Shown here: positions 53,418 through 63,886 of the stretch, one piece after another
Position numbering within the stretch: position 1 is the first letter of the stretch
How the letters are laid out: the number at the start of each line of letters is the position of its first letter
NCBI RefSeq assembly: GCF_900091445.1
Contig: NZ_LT607733.1
Location: 2,992,501 to 3,056,500, forward strand
Direction: 5' to 3'
DNA: 64,000 nucleotides
DNA from: Micromonospora echinofusca
Lineage (GTDB): Bacteria; Actinomycetota; Actinomycetes; Mycobacteriales; Micromonosporaceae
The notes under the pieces: model-generated
Databases searched by the model: none
What the model was told of the DNA's origin: nothing
The model's input: only the letters and a program-made list of their open reading frames with translations
Position numbers and translations under genes: made by a program

Positions 53418-55774
53418 GCTCTCGCGTCGGTGGCACGGCGCTGACCGTGGCCTTCGTGCGCCACCGGATGGCGCAGGTGGCTGTGCTCACGCTGCTGGGC
53501 TTCATGCTGGGCGGCACCGTTATCGGCCTGGCCGTGGCGCGCAGCAGCGCCGAGCAGGCGATCCAGGACTCGGTTCGCGCCGACATCGGGGGAAACCGCT
53601 ACGCGCTCCAGACCGGTGATTCCGCTGCGAGCAAAGCCATCGCGACCGTACCGGACGCCATGCCAGTGCAAGATCAGACGGGTGACGTGCTCGCAGGTGA
53701 CCTCTCCGCACCCGTACTGGTCCGCGCCTACACCAAGCCGTCGTTGCAGCTGGGAATCGTCATCCGGGGCACCCGACCCCGGGATGCGGGCGAGCTCCTA
53801 CTGTCGGAGTCGACCGCGCAGGCCCTGGGGATCGCGATCGGCGACACCGTTCGGGTGCGAACCGGGGACGGCCAGCGGCCGGGCCGGGTCGTGGGCCTGT
53901 CAGTGGATCCGGCCAACCGGACGACGAGCACCTTGGTGCAGCTCGTGGCGGAGTCGGCGCAGTTCCGGCCCACCATCTGGCTCAGTGACACTGACTTCTA
54001 CACCGTGGCGGCGCTGCGGCCTGTCCTCGATCAGCGCACGGCGACCTACCAGTCCGTCGACACCGTTCTCGAGGCATCCGCGCAGAACCGCCCCCAGTTC
54101 CTCAGCGCCATGCGGTTCGTCCCGGCCGGCTGTGGCCTGCTGATGGGCATCCTGCTCGTCGCGGCGGGTGTGGTGCTGTCCCGTCGGTGGCGGCTCGACG
54201 CCGACGCGCTGATCGCAGCGGGGATGCCGCCCGCCCTGGCATGGCGCAGGATGCTGTCAGTCGTCTGCGCGACGGTGCTGGCCGGCGAGGTCCTCGGCGG
54301 CTGCGCCGCGTCCACGGTCCTGCTTCTCTCGCGCGACCCAGTGTCCGCGTGGGTGGGGCAGCAATGGGTGGGGATCGCGATCCCGTGGCAGGAGCCCGTG
54401 GCCCTTCTGGGTCTTACCATTCTGTTCGCGCTGTCGGCCGTGCCGTTGACCCGCCTCGCCGCACGCTGGGCGGAACGCCGCATCCCGCGGCCCTCGCAGG
54501 GTCGCTGGGCGACCCTGGCGGGAGCACTGGCCGTGGGTCTCGGCCTTGCCGCGTTGGTGCTCCTGACCCGGCTGTCTCTGGGGCCGCACGGAAGCCACGC
54601 GGCCGCGCTCGTGCCGTTGGCGGCCGCTGTCGTCGCGTTCGCACTGCCGTCAGTCGTCGCACCGATCCTCTGCTGGGGACTGCCCACGGCTACCAGGACG
54701 CTCATGCGGCACCTGCTTGCGGGTTTGCGGCCGGTTGCGGCCACCGGCGCGGTCGTCATGGTGCTCAGCGGGTACTGGTCGGCGCAGAACACCTACGACG
54801 CCAACGTCGGCGAAGCCCTGTCGAGCCCGCTCGAACCGGCTGGTTCCTTCGTCGTGAGCGAGATGCCGGACAACTCGATTGAGGCGTTGGCGGCGTTCTA
54901 CCGATCGCACGGTGGGCGGCAGGTTGTGCGGTATGCGATCCCCGACGAGTCGAAGGCTCAGCTGCGGGTGACGGCGCCGAAGGTCCTTACGTGCATGTCC
55001 AGCCAGCGCACTCTCAATCCCACCGAGGTGACCGACTGCTTTCCCCGGGAGTCGGCGGCGCCGCTCAACCGGGTCATGCTCGGAGAACCGGGGTCGGCGC
55101 CACGAGCCGATCCGCACTTGCTGGACAACGGCAAGGTCGGGCTGCTGCTGTTCGCCAGCGGGGACGGGACGGCAACTTCGCTCGCCGACACCCGGGCGGA
55201 AGCCGACTCGCAGCTTGGCGGCAACCTGCCCGGCCTGGTGGTCGCTCCGGACAGCGCCGTGGCTAAGAAGTTCGGGCTCACCGCGAACGGGACCAGCGAG
55301 GTGCTTCTTCCGGACTTCGCCCGATTGTCGCCACGCGACCAGTTCCTCGTCCGAGCGGCGGCCATTCGTCTCGCCCCGAGCGCGCAGTTGGCCAGCGGAA
55401 CCGACCCGACGGCCTACGACCGGCTGCGCTCCGTCGCCAACACCGCCAGCTTCCTCGGCGCGACCACAGCAGCGTTGATCCTGCTGCTGGGCGGCGTCGC
55501 GTTGGTCGTCGCGCACACGTTGACCAGGCGCACGCTCGTCGACATTGGCGCGGTACCCGGCCGAAGGTGGGGGATCGTCGCTCGGTGGACAGCCGTCCCC
55601 TTGACGACGGCGGCGCTGGCCATCCCGCTGGCCATATTCACGGCATCTGGCGGGGGCCAGCGCACGGAAGCGTCATACGGAAGCCTGTGGTTTCTGCCGG
55701 GCCTCCTCGGTGCAGCCGCCTCCCTGATCGTCGGGGCGGCGTTCCTGCGACCACCCCCGACGGCCGACGAGTAG
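53414..55774 (+). CDS. FtsX-like ABC transporter permease
   Basis: This 786-residue membrane protein has an N-terminal helix (VAVLTLLGFMLGGTVIGLAV), a large extracytoplasmic domain, a helix cluster in the middle (about 240-460) with two FtsX-type repeats, and a second outer domain before the last helices (ATTAALILLLGGVALVVAH). MacB-like permeases of this shape act mechanically on extracytoplasmic substrates rather than carrying them across the membrane. It is translationally coupled to the ATPase. Substrate is most simply the co-encoded peptide or a foreign antimicrobial. Confidence 0.85.
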   Translation: MSSRVGGTALTVAFVRHRMAQVAVLTLLGFMLGGTVIGLAVARSSAEQAIQDSVRADIGGNRYALQTGDSAASKAIATVPDAMPVQDQTGDVLAGDLSAPVLVRAYTKPSLQLGIVIRGTRPRDAGELLLSESTAQALGIAIGDTVRVRTGDGQRPGRVVGLSVDPANRTTSTLVQLVAESAQFRPTIWLSDTDFYTVAALRPVLDQRTATYQSVDTVLEASAQNRPQFLSAMRFVPAGCGLLMGILLVAAGVVLSRRWRLDADALIAAGMPPALAWRRMLSVVCATVLAGEVLGGCAASTVLLLSRDPVSAWVGQQWVGIAIPWQEPVALLGLTILFALSAVPLTRLAARWAERRIPRPSQGRWATLAGALAVGLGLAALVLLTRLSLGPHGSHAAALVPLAAAVVAFALPSVVAPILCWGLPTATRTLMRHLLAGLRPVAATGAVVMVLSGYWSAQNTYDANVGEALSSPLEPAGSFVVSEMPDNSIEALAAFYRSHGGRQVVRYAIPDESKAQLRVTAPKVLTCMSSQRTLNPTEVTDCFPRESAAPLNRVMLGEPGSAPRADPHLLDNGKVGLLLFASGDGTATSLADTRAEADSQLGGNLPGLVVAPDSAVAKKFGLTANGTSEVLLPDFARLSPRDQFLVRAAAIRLAPSAQLASGTDPTAYDRLRSVANTASFLGATTAALILLLGGVALVVAHTLTRRTLVDIGAVPGRRWGIVARWTAVPLTTAALAIPLAIFTASGGGQRTEASYGSLWFLPGLLGAAASLIVGAAFLRPPPTADE

Positions 55775-55919
55775 ACGCAAGGTACAGCGCTGGTGGCACG
55801 ACCGATCAGGGGAACTCGATCCCGGACCGCCGCCCACACTGGCAGCCAGGTCATCGCATATGGCTCGCGCGATGATCGCCTATTGGAAGAAGATCGCCTT
55901 GTGCCCACCGCGACATGTC

Positions 55920-56051
55920 TCGACCGTGTCGCAGTAACGTTCGTTCGCTTTACACCCGGGATCCGGTGATGTTCGCCCAGGTCGCATCTGTAACGGAACC
56001 CGTGTCCGCGCCTTCGTAACGCGCTCGGGGGTTCGCGATACAGTCACAGGC
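55920..56051 (+). other. Candidate res site of the Tn3 resolvase
   Basis: The gap upstream of the resolvase holds repeated short elements of the GTAACG/CGTTAC type (near 55931, 55991 and 56017) and is relatively AT-rich. Tn3 res sites lie exactly here, between resolvase and the preceding gene. The three canonical subsites cannot be delimited by eye. Confidence 0.45.
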
Positions 56052-56639
56052 ATGCGGATCGGCTACGGACGGGTCTCCACCCGCGACCAGAACCCCAACG
56101 CCCAGCACGACGCACTCACCGCGGCCGGCTGCGAGCAGATCTTTGTCGACAAGGCGTCCGGCAAACTCGCCCGCCGCCCCGAACTCGACAAGGCGCTCCT
56201 GGTCGCGCACCGGCCCGGGGATCAGCTCGTGGTCACCAAACTCGACCGGCTCGGCCGCTCCCTGGAACACCTCATCGAACTTTCCGCCCAGCTGCAGCAG
56301 CGCGGCGTCGACCTGGTCGTGCTCGACCAGAAGATCGACACGTCAACCGCAATGGGCCGGATGTTCTTCCAGATCCTCGGCTCCATCGCCGAGTTCGAAC
56401 ACGCCCTCATGTCCGAACGCACCCTCGACGGCCTGGCCGCCGCCCGCGCTCGCGGCCGCACCGGCGGCCAGAAACCCAAGCTCACCCCGCGCCAGGCGAA
56501 GATCGCGCGGGAGATGTACGAGGAGACCGGACCCGACGGACGCCGACTGCACACCGTGGAGGAGATCGCCGCTGAGTTCGGCGTCACCCGCCCCACCATC
56601 TACCGGCACCTGTCCAAGCTGCCCACCGAGGCCGGCTGA
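56052..56639 (+). CDS. tnpR: Serine recombinase (Tn3 resolvase)
   Basis: This 195-residue resolvase has the catalytic serine in YGRVSTRDQN (Ser9), the conserved DKASGKLARRPELD and TKLDRLGRSLEHL segments, FFQILGSIAEFEHALMSERT, and a C-terminal helix-turn-helix (IAAEFGVTRPTIYRHL). It would resolve cointegrates formed by the Tn3 transposase of the same element. It lies about 190 bases inside the right terminal repeat and is transcribed in the same direction as tnpA. Confidence 0.94.
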   Translation: MRIGYGRVSTRDQNPNAQHDALTAAGCEQIFVDKASGKLARRPELDKALLVAHRPGDQLVVTKLDRLGRSLEHLIELSAQLQQRGVDLVVLDQKIDTSTAMGRMFFQILGSIAEFEHALMSERTLDGLAAARARGRTGGQKPKLTPRQAKIAREMYEETGPDGRRLHTVEEIAAEFGVTRPTIYRHLSKLPTEAG

Positions 56640-56825
56640 ACAGAACGGACACCCACCCCACAGTCCTGCGAGCATCGCGGCTGCTTTCCGTCCACTCGTC
56701 CAGCGACTTTGGGGCTGGTGACACCTACCCAAGCAGCACAAGTCAGCGACGCCTCGCGCGAACCGAAGCCGGATCACCCAGATCAACTTTTTGGCCCCTC
56801 CTCGCAAGATCGTTACTGACCACCT

Positions 56826-56880
56826 GTTTGCCCTGGTCAGCGATATCCGTTGATTTTTCCGCTAGGACTACGGGCACCCC
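56826..56880 (-). repeat. Right terminal inverted repeat of the Tn3 element
   Basis: Reverse complement of the left repeat over 55 bases with one mismatch. The PAP2 reading frame begins immediately outside it. Confidence 0.92.
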
Positions 56881-57494
56881 AGGAGGCGCAGCGGGTCTGC
56901 GACGCCGGCAAGACACTCACCGACGAGCAGCGGGACACCGTGTTCTTCTGGGCCGACGCTACGACCACGCAAACCGGGTTCGATGCCCCCGGCGGCACTC
57001 CGGGACCTGCCGGCCATTGGCTGTACAACGCGTGCTCCATCGAGCTACAGCACGGGATCGACCCGCTGCGCGGTTGCAGGATTCGCGCCAGCCTCGCGGT
57101 CGCGATGCATGACGCGTTCACCGCCTGCTGGCACTTCAAGTTCCGGCACAACCTGATCCGCCCCGAGACGTACATCAACCAGCACATCGACCCCGACTGG
57201 CGGCCGATGCTCATGACGCCGAGCTTCCCCGAGTACCCGTCAGGCCACTCAGTCGTCTCGCACAGTGCCGCACAGCTGCTGGGCGCCGCGATCGGCAACC
57301 GACCGTTCACCGACGAGACGTTGACCCATCTTGGCATTCCCGGAACCCGGTTCGCCTCGGCGCCCCAGGCTGCCGAGAACGCTTCGGCTTCCCGCCTGTT
57401 CGGCGGCTTGCATTTCCCGATCGGCATCACAAGCGGTGCCCAACTCGGTCAGGAGATCGGCGCGCGGGTGGCGCGTCGACTCAACGTGAAGTAG
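56881..57494 (+). pseudogene. PAP2/vanadium-haloperoxidase-like gene truncated by the Tn3 element
   Basis: The C-terminal part of a vanadium-dependent haloperoxidase/PAP2 phosphatase-like protein is present: KFRHNLIRPETYINQH, the active-site segment PSFPEYPSGHSVVSHSA and SRLFGGLHFPIG. About 200 residues remain of a protein normally over 400 long. The frame is open back into the transposon repeat (ATG 56850, encoding FPLGLRAP from repeat DNA), so a hybrid product could be made, but it lacks the N-terminal helices. Activity is unlikely. Confidence 0.85.
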
Positions 57495-57518
57495 GTAGCG
57501 GCAACGAGAGAGGCCCAG

Positions 57519-58022
57519 ATGATGAAACTTCCGCCGCTTCGACGAATCTTCGTGGTGCTGCTGGCGACCGCGGGGCTGCTTGCCGCCTCCGCACCGGCAA
57601 GCGCAAGGCCCGACCCGGGCGGCCTCACCGTCATGGACGGAGGATGCGGCGCCTGGCTCGACAACCCGCACTACTTGGGCGGCGCCGGGGGTGTCATCGT
57701 CAAGACTCGATACTCCTGCGACCTCGGCTTCACCATGACCGTCACCGGCGCCCTGAGTTACCTGTACTACTGCGGCGGCACCCAGCCAACCGGCAGTCTG
57801 GAATCCGGCTGGACCAACAGCCAGGGCTGCCAGCCGGTGCGCAGCTCCAACTACTCCAGCTTCGCCGTCGGTTCCAATCAGACCGTGACCAGGTACACCC
57901 CCGATGTCGGCGAGTCCGGCTCTCCGTACAAGGGCTGGTACATCGCATGCACCCGGTACTACCGCACGGGCGTCACTGGCTCGATCCGCGTCTGGAGCCC
58001 GCCAGCGTACGTCAATTGGTAA
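57519..58022 (+). CDS. Secreted cysteine-containing hypothetical protein
   Basis: This 167-residue protein has a clear signal peptide (KLPPLRRIFVVLLATAGLL, cleavage near ASA, residue about 28). The mature domain is rich in Gly, Ser, Thr and Tyr with five cysteines (GGCGAWLD, RYSCDLGF, YYCGGTQ, QGCQPV, IACTRYY), suggesting an extracellular beta fold. Its layout is broadly like the secreted protein at 33253-32741, but identity is too low to call them paralogues. It starts 25 bases after the PAP2 remnant. Confidence 0.72.
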   Translation: MMKLPPLRRIFVVLLATAGLLAASAPASARPDPGGLTVMDGGCGAWLDNPHYLGGAGGVIVKTRYSCDLGFTMTVTGALSYLYYCGGTQPTGSLESGWTNSQGCQPVRSSNYSSFAVGSNQTVTRYTPDVGESGSPYKGWYIACTRYYRTGVTGSIRVWSPPAYVNW

Positions 58023-58031
58023 CGTGGTCCC

Positions 58032-58289
58032 ATGGACCCGGCGCCTGAGCAACAGGACAACTGGGTGCCGGACCTGCGTACCCTGCGGTGGGCCGCCGCG
58101 CAGGTCGATGCCGAAGGACTCGCCGCAGCGATCGCGCACGACGTCCCGCTACGGACCGGCATCCCAGCCGGCCTGACGCAAGAACTCTGGCGCGCGGCGG
58201 CAGACGCGGCGTACGAGGCTACCTGGTGGCCAGTCCTGCAAGCCGCGCAACGCCTTCGGGAAGACCCCAGCCAAACGACCGAGAGTTGA
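58032..58289 (+). CDS. Small hypothetical protein
   Basis: This 85-residue, mainly helical protein (TLRWAAAQVDAEGLAAAIAHD, LWRAAADAAYEATWWPVLQA) has no signal peptide. It begins 10 bases after the secreted-protein stop and may be its cytoplasmic partner, for example an immunity protein, but this is context-based speculation. Codon bias supports real coding. It ends 6 bases from the convergent Tn3 transposase gene. Confidence 0.62.
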   Translation: MDPAPEQQDNWVPDLRTLRWAAAQVDAEGLAAAIAHDVPLRTGIPAGLTQELWRAAADAAYEATWWPVLQAAQRLREDPSQTTES

Positions 58290-58295
58290 GCGTAT

Positions 58296-61277
<2,982 letters not shown>

Positions 61278-61382
61278 CGCAACACCCTGACAGACGACGA
61301 TCACCGGTTGACGGCGACCCGGAACCCGACGTCGATACGCTGAACGCCGACCCCAACGCCCGGCGAACACGAAGGACAGACC

Positions 61383-61754
61383 ATGCGCAGGTGGGTACGG
61401 TACGAAGCTCCGATCATGGTCTGCGTCGACTTCGGCGACGACGGCTACACCGGCAAAGTCGTCACCGTCGCCCTCGGCGACGACCACGACGACGTCCGCC
61501 TCGCCCGCGACCACCGTGGTCACTTCCTGGTCTACGACGACACGATGGAACCCGTCTCCAGCGGTGAGCAGCAGGCGATCCGGGCCATCACCATCGCCGA
61601 GTACCGCGAATGGCCCGAACGCCTCGACTGGGAAGAAGGCCCCGACGTCCTGCGCTACCCCGACCTCTACGGACCCGCCGAAGCCGCCGACGACCAGGAC
61701 GAAGGCGACGACCTCGAACCACTCGACCTCCACGAGCGCGGTGCCGTCCACTGA
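61383..61754 (+). CDS. Acidic hypothetical protein next to the Tn3 transposase
   Basis: This 123-residue protein has a beta-rich first half ([42 protein letters not shown]) and a strongly acidic C-terminus ([15 protein letters not shown]). It is divergent from the transposase gene. The family is not recognised; the acidic character recalls DNA-mimic or antirestriction proteins, though no motif proves this. A hairpin with 9-bp arms (61778-61786 with 61806-61814) follows the stop. Confidence 0.68.
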   Translation: MRRWVRYEAPIMVCVDFGDDGYTGKVVTVALGDDHDDVRLARDHRGHFLVYDDTMEPVSSGEQQAIRAITIAEYREWPERLDWEEGPDVLRYPDLYGPAEAADDQDEGDDLEPLDLHERGAVH

Positions 61755-61837
61755 CGCCCGTACCCCAACAGCTAAACCGGCCCCGCCAGCACGAAACAAC
61801 GCTGCGCGGGGCCGATCCGTCTCCTACGACACCCGAA

Positions 61838-61889
61838 CACCAAGATCAAGTATTTGTGGTCGTGGGGCAGCTACCCAAGCGTGGGGCCG
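61838..61889 (-). repeat. Right 52-bp inverted repeat of the accessory island
   Basis: This is the inverted partner of 37439-37490 with four mismatches. In this copy CCCCACG appears twice, 12 bases apart, around GGGTAGCTG (minus strand). The tyrosine recombinase stop codon lies 113 bases outside it. Confidence 0.88.
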
Positions 61890-62002
61890 ACACCACACCA
61901 GGCCCGTCGAAACGCCCCCGGCAGAGCCGGACGCGCTGACCACTCGCCGCCCGAGCCGAACGCACGGCTGCGACCGGCCCGCCGCGTACCGCCGGACCCC
62001 GC

Positions 62003-63013
62003 TCACGACCGCCCGTCGCGCTCCGCCGCCACCAACCCCGCCAACGCCCGATTGGTACGGTTGGACCGCACCGCCGCACGCTGCTGCCCGGCCGTCACCT
62101 CGATGTACGTCTGCGACGACGCCAACGACGCGTGACCCAGCAACCGCATGATCTCCGCCGCACTCGCCCCGTCCTCCGCCAACCGCGTCGCGAAGGTGTG
62201 CCGCAACGCGTGCAACCGCGCCCCCCGCGGCACCCGGTCGGTGATGCCCGCCCGCCGGTAGCAGGACTCCACCAGATACTGCAACCCGCCCCGGCGCAGC
62301 GGCTCACCCTGACGGTCCACCAGCAGCGGCGCGTCCGGCCGCACCGTACGCGACCCGAACCGCCGCACCCGGCTCTCCAGGTAACCCACCAGCACCCCGT
62401 CCAGCTCCGGCTCGATCGGCACCACCCTCGGCCGCCCGCCCTTGCCGGCCACGTCGACCCGCCGCTCGCCCGCACGGCCCGTCAGCGATCCCACGCGCAG
62501 TGCCAGCAGCTCCGACAGTCGCAGCCCCGCGCAGAGCGCCAACGCCAGCACCGCCAGGTCGCGCTCCGGCCACGGGTCGCGCTGGCGGCCCTCCTGCCGG
62601 GCCACCGAGGCGAGCAGCTGCTCCGGGGTGTCCGCGCCACGCAGCGGCTTGGGCTGGGGGAGAGGCGCCCGGGGTCGACCGACCGCCGGCATCGGGTTGC
62701 CGGCGACCACCCCGTCAGCGACCAGGAAGGAGAAGAAACTGTTCCAGGTGGACCATGCCCGGTGCACCGACGCGGCCGCCCGGGGAGCGGCATACCGGGC
62801 GAATGCCGCGCGCATGACGCGGGCGGTGAGGGCGGCGACGGGGAGCGCGTCGAGGGGGAGGGGAGGGGTGGCCTCCTCGGCCGCGAGGGCGGCGACGGCA
62901 CGCAGGTCCCGCCGGTACGCCTCCAGCGTGTGGGGGGAGGGCTTGCGGGTGGCGCGGGCCGTCAGGAACTCCTCGATCAGCCGCTGCGCCGATTCGTCCT
63001 GTTTGTCATGCAT
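62003..63013 (-). CDS. Tyrosine recombinase / integrase (Xer-like)
   Basis: This 336-residue recombinase has an N-terminal SAM-like core-binding domain (RLIEEFLTARATRKPSPHTLEAY in outline) and a catalytic domain with Arg in AGLRLSEL, Lys in GKGGRPR, HALRHTFATRL, LGHAS and the nucleophile Tyr in SSQTYIEV. Size and motif order resemble XerC/XerD rather than large phage integrases. The ATG at 63013 is the likely start; a TAATAT box lies just upstream, fitting a leaderless transcript. It lies between the island's right repeat and a dif-like site, so it may act on either. Confidence 0.9.
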   Translation of the reverse strand: MHDKQDESAQRLIEEFLTARATRKPSPHTLEAYRRDLRAVAALAAEEATPPLPLDALPVAALTARVMRAAFARYAAPRAAASVHRAWSTWNSFFSFLVADGVVAGNPMPAVGRPRAPLPQPKPLRGADTPEQLLASVARQEGRQRDPWPERDLAVLALALCAGLRLSELLALRVGSLTGRAGERRVDVAGKGGRPRVVPIEPELDGVLVGYLESRVRRFGSRTVRPDAPLLVDRQGEPLRRGGLQYLVESCYRRAGITDRVPRGARLHALRHTFATRLAEDGASAAEIMRLLGHASLASSQTYIEVTAGQQRAAVRSNRTNRALAGLVAAERDGRS

Positions 63014-63032
63014 AAGGGATATTATGCAGCAT
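63005..63032. other. Dif-like palindromic site over the recombinase start codon
   Basis: GTCATGCATAA and TTATGCAGCAT form 11-base arms around the 6-base centre GGGATA, the geometry of Xer recombination sites. The inner arms GCATAA/TTATGC are perfect inverted repeats. It also overlaps the probable -10 box and ATG, so it could simply be an autoregulatory operator. Confidence 0.5.
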
Positions 63033-63070
63033 TTTCGGGTTCGCCGGCAACGGTGGGAGAGGGGGGAAGC

Positions 63071-63653
63071 GTGCGGTGCTACGTACTGACCGGCGCGCCG
63101 GGGGCGGGCAAGACGACACTCACCGAGGCGCTGCATCGACGCGGGTGGTCCGTCGTCGCCGAGGCGGCCACCGACGTCATCGCCGCGCAGCAGGCGCGGG
63201 GCGTCGCCGAACCGTGGCAGGAGGCGGGCTTCGTCGACGCGGTGGCCCGGCTGCCGCGAGGCGCCCGGGACGCCCGGGACGGTGCGGATCCACGACCGGC
63301 CGCCGCTGTGCACGTTGGCCCTCGCGCGGTACCTGGGCCGCCCGCCGGGGCGCGTGCTGGTCGAAGAGGTGCAGCGGGTGCTCCGCGACGGCGCCTACGA
63401 GCGGCCGGTCTTCCTGGTCCAGCCCCTGGGCTTCGTGACGCCCAGCGCCGCCCGCCGCATCGGCTACGCCGAGTCGCTGGCGTTCGCCCGCGTGCACGAG
63501 GAGATCTATCGCGCGCACGGCCATCGGCTGATCCCGGTGCCGCCCGCGCCGGTGCAGGTGCGGGCGGCACGGGTGGAGACGCACCTGCGGCACCTCGCCG
63601 TCCTGCCGCCGGACCGGGCCGAGGGAGTGCCCGATCCGGTCCACTTGACATAA
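63071..63653 (+). pseudogene. AAA family ATPase gene with a +1 frameshift
   Basis: The first part (GTG 63071) encodes CYVLTGAPGAGKTTLTEALH and VVAEAATDVIAAQQARG, an AAA_28-type P-loop ATPase. Near 63280 the coding signal moves to the next frame, which continues IHDRPPLCTLALARYLGRPP to the end. Removing one G from GACGGTGCGG restores a continuous protein of about 193 residues. This may be a true frameshift or a sequencing error. The stop codon TAA lies inside the dif candidate. Confidence 0.78.
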
Positions 63654-63670
63654 TGTACATTATCGAACCG
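63643..63670 (-). other. dif: Candidate chromosomal dif site
   Basis: Read on the minus strand, the 11-6-11 layout is CGGTTCGATAA, TGTACA, TTATGTCAAGT. The XerD-type arm matches the E. coli arm TTATGTTAAAT at 9 of 11 positions and the centre matches TGTATA at 5 of 6. It also agrees with the actinobacterial dif consensus as I remember it (CGATAAT, two variable bases, ACATTATGTCAAGT). The core ATAATGTACATTAT is a perfect palindrome. XerC/XerD would resolve chromosome dimers here. Confidence 0.82.
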
Positions 63671-63762
63671 ACTGCTTCAGCGCCGATGTCCGCAGAAGAG
63701 GGCTCTTCCGGCCGCCGCAGTCGTCCGCATTCGGCGTCCGCGTTCGGTCCGGCGCGTACGCC

Positions 63763-63831
63763 GCTGGCGTCGTGGGCGCCTCCGTACTGCGCGGAACGCG
63801 TCCGCGCAGTCGACGCGCCCACGACGCCAGC
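63763..63831. repeat. Large nested stem-loop near dif
   Basis: GCTGGCGTCGTGGGCGC (63763-63779) pairs perfectly with 63815-63831. Inside its loop, ACTGCGCGGA pairs with TCCGCGCAGT (63786-63810). Together they can form a 27-bp interrupted hairpin or cruciform 100 bases from dif. No gene is evident in 63654-63886. Confidence 0.75.
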
Positions 63832-63886
63832 ACGTGGCACCGTCGGTGGGTCGCTGCCTCGGCGGGACCCCTCGTTCTGACGACGA

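Larger units (their letters stand above)
48685..56880 (+). mobile_element. 8.2-kb Tn3-family transposon with resistance- or bacteriocin-like ABC cargo
   Basis: The element is delimited by 55-bp terminal inverted repeats with one mismatch, each starting GGGGTGCCCGTAGTCCT. It encodes a 1011-residue Tn3 transposase, a serine resolvase and, between them, an IS5-type remnant and a peptide/ATPase/permease operon. The 5 bases flanking each end (TGGCC and AGGAG) do not match, so no target duplication remains. Both flanking genes are broken and belong to unrelated families, implying a deletion or recombination after insertion. Confidence 0.88.
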
